Source: JBFHRB01 sp041591915 | GTDB taxonomy: Bacteria > Actinomycetota > Nitriliruptoria > Nitriliruptorales > Nitriliruptoraceae | Assembly (NCBI GenBank): GCA_041591915.1 | Contig: JBFHRB010000013.1 | Location: forward strand, 1-25,332 | Direction: 5' to 3' | Length of the DNA: 25,332 bases | Shown here: piece by piece, positions 20,745 to 25,332 of the stretch | Position numbering within the stretch: position 1 is the stretch's first letter | How the letters are laid out: each line of letters opens with the position of its first letter | Notes under the pieces: generated by a model | Database searches by the model: none | Seen by the model: the letters and a program-made list of their open reading frames with translations, nothing else | What the model was told of the DNA's origin: nothing | Position numbers and translations under genes: made by a program

Positions 20745-23243
20745 GTGGGCAAGCTCGGAAACATCGAACACGCCGTCGAGATCGACGGCACCACCATCAC
20801 CTTCGAGGGCGGCAAGCTCGCCCAGCAGGCCGGCGGCTCCGTCGTCGCCTCGATCGGTGACACGACACTCATGACGACGAGCACGGCCTCGTCGTCGCCG
20901 AAGGACTTCCTCGGCTTCTTCCCCCTGACCATCGAGGTCGAGGAGCGGATGTACGCCGCGGGGCAGATCCCCGGCAGCTTCTTCAAGCGTGAGGGCCGCC
21001 CGTCCGAGGGCGCCATCCTCGCCTGCCGCCTGACCGACCGCCCGCTGCGCCCGACGTTCGCGGACGGCCTGCGCAACGAGATCCAGGTCGTCAACACCGT
21101 CCTGCAGACCTCGAAGCAGGACCCCTACGACGTCCTGGCGATCAACGCCTCGTCGGTCGCCACGATGCTGGCCGGCGTGCCGTTCGACGGCCCGGTCGCC
21201 GCGATCCGCTACGCGATGATGCGTGACGGTTCGTGGAAGGCCTTCCCGACCTTCACCGAGCTCGCCGAGGAGGCGGTCTTCAACCTCGTCGCGGCCGGCC
21301 TCGTGACCGACAGCGGCGACGTCGCCATCCTCATGGTCGAGGCCGAGGCGACGGACAACGCCGTCACCCACATCGAGATGGGCGCCCCCGCCCCGACGGA
21401 GGAGCTCATCGGGCAGGCGCTCGAGGACATCAAGCCGCTGCTGAAGCAGATCTGTGACGCGCAGCAGGCCTTCGTCGACAAGGTCGGCCCGCGCCAGGGC
21501 ATCGACTTCCCGCGCTTCCCCAACTACACCGACCCCGTCCTCGACCTGGTGATGGAGCACTCGCTCTCCGCCGTCGAGGCCATCTACGGCTCGACCGACG
21601 ACGACAAGTCCACCCGCAACGACAAGCTCGCCGAGGCCCGTGACCTGGCCGTCGAGCACGTCGTCGCGAACGGCCCCGAGGACCTCGACGAGGAGGCCCG
21701 CGCCAAGCAGGCCAAGGAGGCGTTCCGCGCGGTCGAGAAGAAGGTCGTCCGCCGGATGATCACCGAGAAGGGCCTGCGGATCGACGGGCGCGGTGTCCGC
21801 GACATCCGTCCGCTCGCCGCCGAGGTCGGCATCCTGCCCCGCACCCACGGCTCGGCGTTCTTCTCGCGCGGCGAGACCAACGTCATCTCCGTGCTCGCGC
21901 TGGGTTCCCTGCGCGAGTCGCAGCGCCTCGACACCCTCCTGCCGGAGGACGAGAAGCGCTACATGCACCACTACAACTTCCCGCCCTACTCGACCGGTGA
22001 GACCGGTCGCGTCGGGTCGCCGAAGCGTCGGGAGATCGGCCACGGCGCGCTCGCCGAGCGTGCGGTCAAGCCGGTCGTGCCGGACGAGGAGGCGTGGCCC
22101 TACGCCATCCGCCTCGTGTCGGACATCACCAGCAGCAACGGCTCGACGTCCATGGCGTCGGTCTGTGGCTCGACGCTCGCGCTGATGGACGGCGGTGTCC
22201 CGATCGTGGCCCCCGTCGCCGGCATCGCGATGGGCCTGATCTACGAGAACGACACCTACACCACGCTCACCGACATCCAGGGCACCGAGGACTTCTACGG
22301 CGACATGGACTTCAAGGTCGCCGGCACGAAGGACTTCGTGACCGCGCTGCAGCTCGACACCAAGCTCAGCGGCGTGCCGGCCGACGTCCTGCAGGAGGCA
22401 CTGCTGCAGGCCAAGGACGCGCGCATGGAGATCCTCGACGTCATGCTCGAGGCCATCCCCGAGCCGCGTGCCGAGGTCGCCGAGGGTGCTCCGCGGGTCC
22501 AGACGATCTACATCCCGATGAACAAGATCGGTGAGGTCATCGGCCCGAAGGGCAAGGTCATCCGTGAGATCACGGAGGAGACCGGCGCCAACATCGACGT
22601 CGACGACGACGGCTCCCGCGGGATCGTCCGCATCTACGCGGACAACAAGGAGGCGGCCGAGGCCGCAGCCGACCGCGTCAACAACATCGCCAACCCGGTC
22701 CTGCCGGAGGCGGGCGAGCGCTACCACGCGACGGTCGTCAAGACCGAGTCGTTCGGTGCGTTCGTCAACCTGACCCCGGGCACGGATGGCCTCTTGCACA
22801 TCAGCAAGCTGAGCCAGCGCGCCGGCCGACGCTTCGACCACGCCGAGCAGGCGATCAACGTCGGGGACAAGGTCTGGGTCGAGGTCCTCGAGGTCCTCGA
22901 CGGTGGCCGCAAGTTCAAGCTGGACTTCGTGGACGAGGGCGGCGACGCCGATGGCGGCGACGACGCCCCCGAGGCCAAGGGCTCGGACGACCGCGAGGAC
23001 CGTGGTGGCCGGGACCGTGACCGCGGTGGTGACCGCGACCGTGGTGGCCGCGACCGTGACCGCGGTGGTGACCGTGGTGGTCGTGACCGCAACCGTGGTG
23101 GTGACCGCGACCGTGGCGGCGATCGTGACCGTGGTGGTGACCGTGACCGTGGTGGTGACGGCGATCGTGGCGGTGACCGCGATCGCGGTGGTGACGAGGG
23201 TGGGCGCCAGCGCACCCGCACGCGCACCCGCCGTCGCGACTGA
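20745..23243 (+). CDS. pnp: Polyribonucleotide nucleotidyltransferase (PNPase)
   Basis: PNPase degrades RNA phosphorolytically from the 3' end and can also add tails. The 832-residue protein has a first RNase PH domain (FEGGKLAQQAGGSVVASIGDT onward, with FFKREGRPSE and RLTDRPLRP) and a helical linker. The second, catalytic RNase PH domain contains RTHGSAFFSRGET, SNGSTSMASVCGS and the MDFKVAGT segment. A KH domain (G600-P-K-G603 in IGEVIGPKGKVIREI) and an S1 domain (about 657-727, SFGAFVNLTPGTDGLLHIS) follow. Residues 735-832 are an acidic, then Arg/Asp/Gly-rich repetitive tail not found in E. coli PNPase. Start GTG-20745 has AAGGAGG 7 bases upstream. The M16 peptidase gene starts 13 bases after its stop. 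Confidence 0.97.
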   Translation: MGKLGNIEHAVEIDGTTITFEGGKLAQQAGGSVVASIGDTTLMTTSTASSSPKDFLGFFPLTIEVEERMYAAGQIPGSFFKREGRPSEGAILACRLTDRPLRPTFADGLRNEIQVVNTVLQTSKQDPYDVLAINASSVATMLAGVPFDGPVAAIRYAMMRDGSWKAFPTFTELAEEAVFNLVAAGLVTDSGDVAILMVEAEATDNAVTHIEMGAPAPTEELIGQALEDIKPLLKQICDAQQAFVDKVGPRQGIDFPRFPNYTDPVLDLVMEHSLSAVEAIYGSTDDDKSTRNDKLAEARDLAVEHVVANGPEDLDEEARAKQAKEAFRAVEKKVVRRMITEKGLRIDGRGVRDIRPLAAEVGILPRTHGSAFFSRGETNVISVLALGSLRESQRLDTLLPEDEKRYMHHYNFPPYSTGETGRVGSPKRREIGHGALAERAVKPVVPDEEAWPYAIRLVSDITSSNGSTSMASVCGSTLALMDGGVPIVAPVAGIAMGLIYENDTYTTLTDIQGTEDFYGDMDFKVAGTKDFVTALQLDTKLSGVPADVLQEALLQAKDARMEILDVMLEAIPEPRAEVAEGAPRVQTIYIPMNKIGEVIGPKGKVIREITEETGANIDVDDDGSRGIVRIYADNKEAAEAAADRVNNIANPVLPEAGERYHATVVKTESFGAFVNLTPGTDGLLHISKLSQRAGRRFDHAEQAINVGDKVWVEVLEVLDGGRKFKLDFVDEGGDADGGDDAPEAKGSDDREDRGGRDRDRGGDRDRGGRDRDRGGDRGGRDRNRGGDRDRGGDRDRGGDRDRGGDGDRGGDRDRGGDEGGRQRTRTRTRRRD
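23001..23200 (+). repeat. Tandem D-R-D-R-G-G repeats in the pnp tail
   Basis: Units of about 15-18 bases built from GAC/CGT/GGT codons repeat through residues 753-818 of PNPase, encoding DRDRGG and variants (GRDRDRGG, GDRGG, RNRGG, GDGDRGG). The encoded segment is disordered and RGG-like, typical of RNA-binding or condensate-forming tails. The reading frame stays intact, so the repeats are coding and not an intergenic array. Confidence 0.9.
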
Positions 23244-23256
23244 GCACGACGAACCG

Positions 23257-24522
23257 ATGGACTTCGAGCGCACCGACCTGCCGTCAGGCATCACGGTCGT
23301 GACCGAACGCATGCCCAGCGTGCGGTCGGTGTCGCTCGGGTTCTGGTTCCGCGTCGGCTCGCGTGACGAGTCGGCGGAACAGGCAGGGTGCTCCCACTTC
23401 CTGGAGCACCTGCTGTTCAAGGGCACGACGTCGCGCACGGCCCGCCAGATCGCGGAGGAGATCGACGCGGTCGGCGGTGAGATGAACGCCTTCACGTCGA
23501 AGGAGTACACGTGCTTCTACGCACGCCTGCTCGACCGTGACCTCCCGGTGGCCGTCGACGTGCTCGGCGACATGCTCGTCGACGCCACCAACACCGTCGA
23601 GGACGTCGAGGCCGAGCGCCAGGTCGTCCTCGAGGAGATCAACATCCACCTCGACTCGCCGGACGACCTCGTGCACGGGGACTTCCAGGAGGCGCTGCTC
23701 GGCGACCATCCCTTGGCGCTCGAGACCCTCGGCACGATGGACTCGATCACGGGGATGGACCGCGAGACCATCCACGACTACTACCTCGACCGCTACCGGC
23801 CGGAGAACCTCACCGTCGCCGCGGTCGGCAACATCGACCACGACGACGTCGTCCGGTTCATCGAGGACGGTCTCGGCGACCTCGGACGTCCCGGTGGCGA
23901 GCGTGCCGAGCGCGTCCAGCCACGGCAGTTCCACGTCGGCGAGGTCGCGGTCCGCCATCGTCCGACGGAGCAGGCCCACGTCGTGCTCGGCGGGCGAGCG
24001 CTCGACCAGCGCGATCCGCGCCGGTACGCCGCCCGTGTGATGAACACGATCCTCGGCGGCGGCATGAGCTCGCGCCTCTTCCAGGAGGTCCGCGAGCAGC
24101 GAGGTCTCGCGTACTCGACCTACAGCTACGTGTCCGGCTACTCGGACGCCGGGGTGTACGGCGCCTACGCGGGCACGACGCCGAGGCGCGTCGAGGAGAC
24201 GCTCAAGGTCGTTCGCGAGCAGCTCGACGGCTTCTCCTCGTCCGTCACGGCCGAGGAGGTCGAGCGGGCCAAGGGCGCGCTCAAGGGCGGGATCGTGCTC
24301 TCGCTCGAGGACACCGGCTCGCGCATGAGTCGGATCGGCAAGATGGTCTGCAACGACGCCGAGATCATCACGGTCGACGACGTCATCGACCGCATAGACG
24401 CCGTCGACCTCGACGCGGTGCGTGGCGTGGCGGACGAGCTCCTCGCCACGCCGCGGACGCTCGCTGTCGTGGGCCCCTTCGAGCCCGACGAGGCAGACAG
24501 GTTCGAGGCCGTCACGGCCTGA
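23257..24522 (+). CDS. M16 family zinc protease (processing-peptidase-like)
   Basis: This is a pitrilysin-superfamily (M16B) peptidase related to the mitochondrial processing peptidase beta subunit. The inverted zinc motif HFLEH gives H47, catalytic E50 and H51. The third ligand is E127, exactly 76 residues after H51 as in MPP. The C-terminal half shows GGGMSSRLFQEVREQRGLAY, the substrate-binding Arg/Tyr region of the family. At 421 residues it is the usual length of a single-chain bacterial member acting as a dimer. No signal peptide is visible, so it is cytosolic. Start ATG-23257 lacks a strong ribosome-binding site and probably depends on coupling to pnp 13 bases upstream. The order pnp-M16-dapB is widespread in actinobacteria. 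The physiological substrate is unknown. Confidence 0.94.
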   Translation: MDFERTDLPSGITVVTERMPSVRSVSLGFWFRVGSRDESAEQAGCSHFLEHLLFKGTTSRTARQIAEEIDAVGGEMNAFTSKEYTCFYARLLDRDLPVAVDVLGDMLVDATNTVEDVEAERQVVLEEINIHLDSPDDLVHGDFQEALLGDHPLALETLGTMDSITGMDRETIHDYYLDRYRPENLTVAAVGNIDHDDVVRFIEDGLGDLGRPGGERAERVQPRQFHVGEVAVRHRPTEQAHVVLGGRALDQRDPRRYAARVMNTILGGGMSSRLFQEVREQRGLAYSTYSYVSGYSDAGVYGAYAGTTPRRVEETLKVVREQLDGFSSSVTAEEVERAKGALKGGIVLSLEDTGSRMSRIGKMVCNDAEIITVDDVIDRIDAVDLDAVRGVADELLATPRTLAVVGPFEPDEADRFEAVTA

Positions 24523-24561
24523 CGACCTGCACTACCGTCACGCGACCCCTGGAGGTGCGTG

Positions 24562-25329
24562 ATGACGATCCGCGTCGGTGTGCTCGGAGCAGGCGGCCGC
24601 ATGGGCCGCGAGGTCTGCCGGGCCGTGCGTGCAGCCGAGGGCCTGCGCCTCGAGGTTGCCGTCGACCCGCACAACGCCGGCGACACCGTCGAGGGCGTCT
24701 ACGTCCGGTCGTCGCACGCCGAGCTCGGCCCGGATGACGTCGACGTGATGGTCGACTTCACCCATCCCTCGGCGGTCTACGCCAACGTCTGCGACCTCCT
24801 CGACGCAGGCATACACGTCGTGGTCGGGACCACGGGCATGACCGACGAGCAGCTCGAGGACGTCAGCGCCCGCGCGGATGCGTCGTCCGCGAACGCCTTC
24901 GTCGCGCCGAACTTCGCCATCGGCGCCGTCCTGATGATGCACGTCAGCCAGGTCATCGCCCGCTACCTGCCGCACGTCGAGATCACGGAGCTCCACCACG
25001 ACGGCAAGGCCGACGCCCCGAGTGGCACGGCGCTGCGGACGGCGGACCTCATCGCGTCCGCCCGCGAGGAAGCTCCCGCCCCCGTCATGGGTGAGGTGAT
25101 CGACGGCGCCCGCGGCGCGGATCGCGCCGGTATTCGCGTCCACAGCGTGCGCCTGCCGGGGCTCGTCGCCCATCAGGAGGTGCTGTTCGGGGGGGAGGGC
25201 CAGACGCTGAGCATCCGCCACGACTCGATCGATCGCAGTTCGTTCATGCCCGGCGTGATCCTGGCGGTCCGCCGGGTCGCCGACGCGCCCGGCCTCACCG
25301 TCGGGCTCGAGGCGCTGCTCGACCTGTGA
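24562..25329 (+). CDS. dapB: 4-hydroxy-tetrahydrodipicolinate reductase
   Basis: DapB reduces the product of DapA with NAD(P)H in the diaminopimelate/lysine pathway, supplying peptidoglycan precursors. The dinucleotide motif GAGGRMG is at residues 9-15. VDFTHPSAV and GTTGM follow, and the catalytic signature HHDGKADAPSGTA covers 145-157, with H145 and K149 in the positions of E. coli H159 and K163. The 255-residue length is typical. I chose ATG-24562, which lies 6 bases after GGAGG; the GTG at 24559 would be only 3 bases from it. A TACCGT box at 24533-24538 resembles a -10 element but has no matching -35. The gene is complete, ending three bases before the window edge. Confidence 0.97.
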   Translation: MTIRVGVLGAGGRMGREVCRAVRAAEGLRLEVAVDPHNAGDTVEGVYVRSSHAELGPDDVDVMVDFTHPSAVYANVCDLLDAGIHVVVGTTGMTDEQLEDVSARADASSANAFVAPNFAIGAVLMMHVSQVIARYLPHVEITELHHDGKADAPSGTALRTADLIASAREEAPAPVMGEVIDGARGADRAGIRVHSVRLPGLVAHQEVLFGGEGQTLSIRHDSIDRSSFMPGVILAVRRVADAPGLTVGLEALLDL

Positions 25330-25332
25330 GCC

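Noticed and set aside
22990..23210. CRISPR-like or satellite array in the pnp tail
   Set aside because: Units are short, have no unique spacers and stay in the pnp reading frame, so they are coding repeats.
20523..23510. 995-codon open frame on the minus strand across pnp
   Set aside because: It mirrors pnp codons; the TTVTVTTTVT-type repeats are the antisense of the DRGG tail. No ribosome-binding site or recognisable domain.

Overview
This is a very GC-rich stretch of chromosome with a housekeeping gene order typical of Actinomycetota: dxr-rseP-ispG, then rimP-nusA-ylxR-infB-ylxP-rbfA-truB-ribF, rpsO-pnp, an M16 peptidase and dapB. GTG starts are frequent and many genes are coupled by GTGA or ATGA overlaps. 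The gene order and protein sequences suggest a deep-branching actinobacterium, but I cannot name a genus. No rRNA, tRNA, CRISPR array, complete integrase or insertion sequence was found.

Region 1 (1-3944, plus strand) holds two enzymes of the MEP isoprenoid pathway, dxr (cut by the left edge) and ispG, on either side of an RseP/Rip1-type site-2 protease.

Region 2 (3946-11677, minus strand) is the accessory part. It is a compact five-gene operon read right to left: an NfnA-like Fd:NADP oxidoreductase subunit with an extra N-terminal domain; an NfnB/GltD-like Fe-S flavoprotein; a fused gamma-alpha subunit and a beta subunit of a 2-oxoacid:ferredoxin oxidoreductase; and a 743-residue protein ending in a single [4Fe-4S] ferredoxin module. 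The likely joint task is oxidation of a 2-oxoacid (pyruvate or 2-oxoglutarate; which one is not decidable here) with electrons passed through ferredoxin to NADP(H). The operon lies opposite to its neighbours. Its last stop codon is one base from that of ispG, and it occupies the place where many actinobacteria carry proS. The first 60 or so residues of its first protein resemble the N-terminal DUF6538-type domain of phage-type tyrosine recombinases, an unexpected partner for a redox subunit.

Region 3 (11678-19461) starts with a 384-base divergent intergenic region rich in hairpins, including a 30-base perfect palindrome. The translation and RNA cluster from rimP to ribF follows. IF2 carries a long Gly/Pro/Arg-rich linker.

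Region 4 (19462-25332) holds an orphan single-domain response regulator, rpsO with a structured leader, pnp with a repetitive Arg/Asp/Gly tail, an M16 zinc protease and dapB (lysine/diaminopimelate synthesis). Several strong inverted repeats between these genes are candidate terminators or mRNA control elements.

The best leads for something new are the Nfn-OFOR-ferredoxin operon, its integrase-like/NfnA fusion, and the structured leaders of rimP and rpsO.
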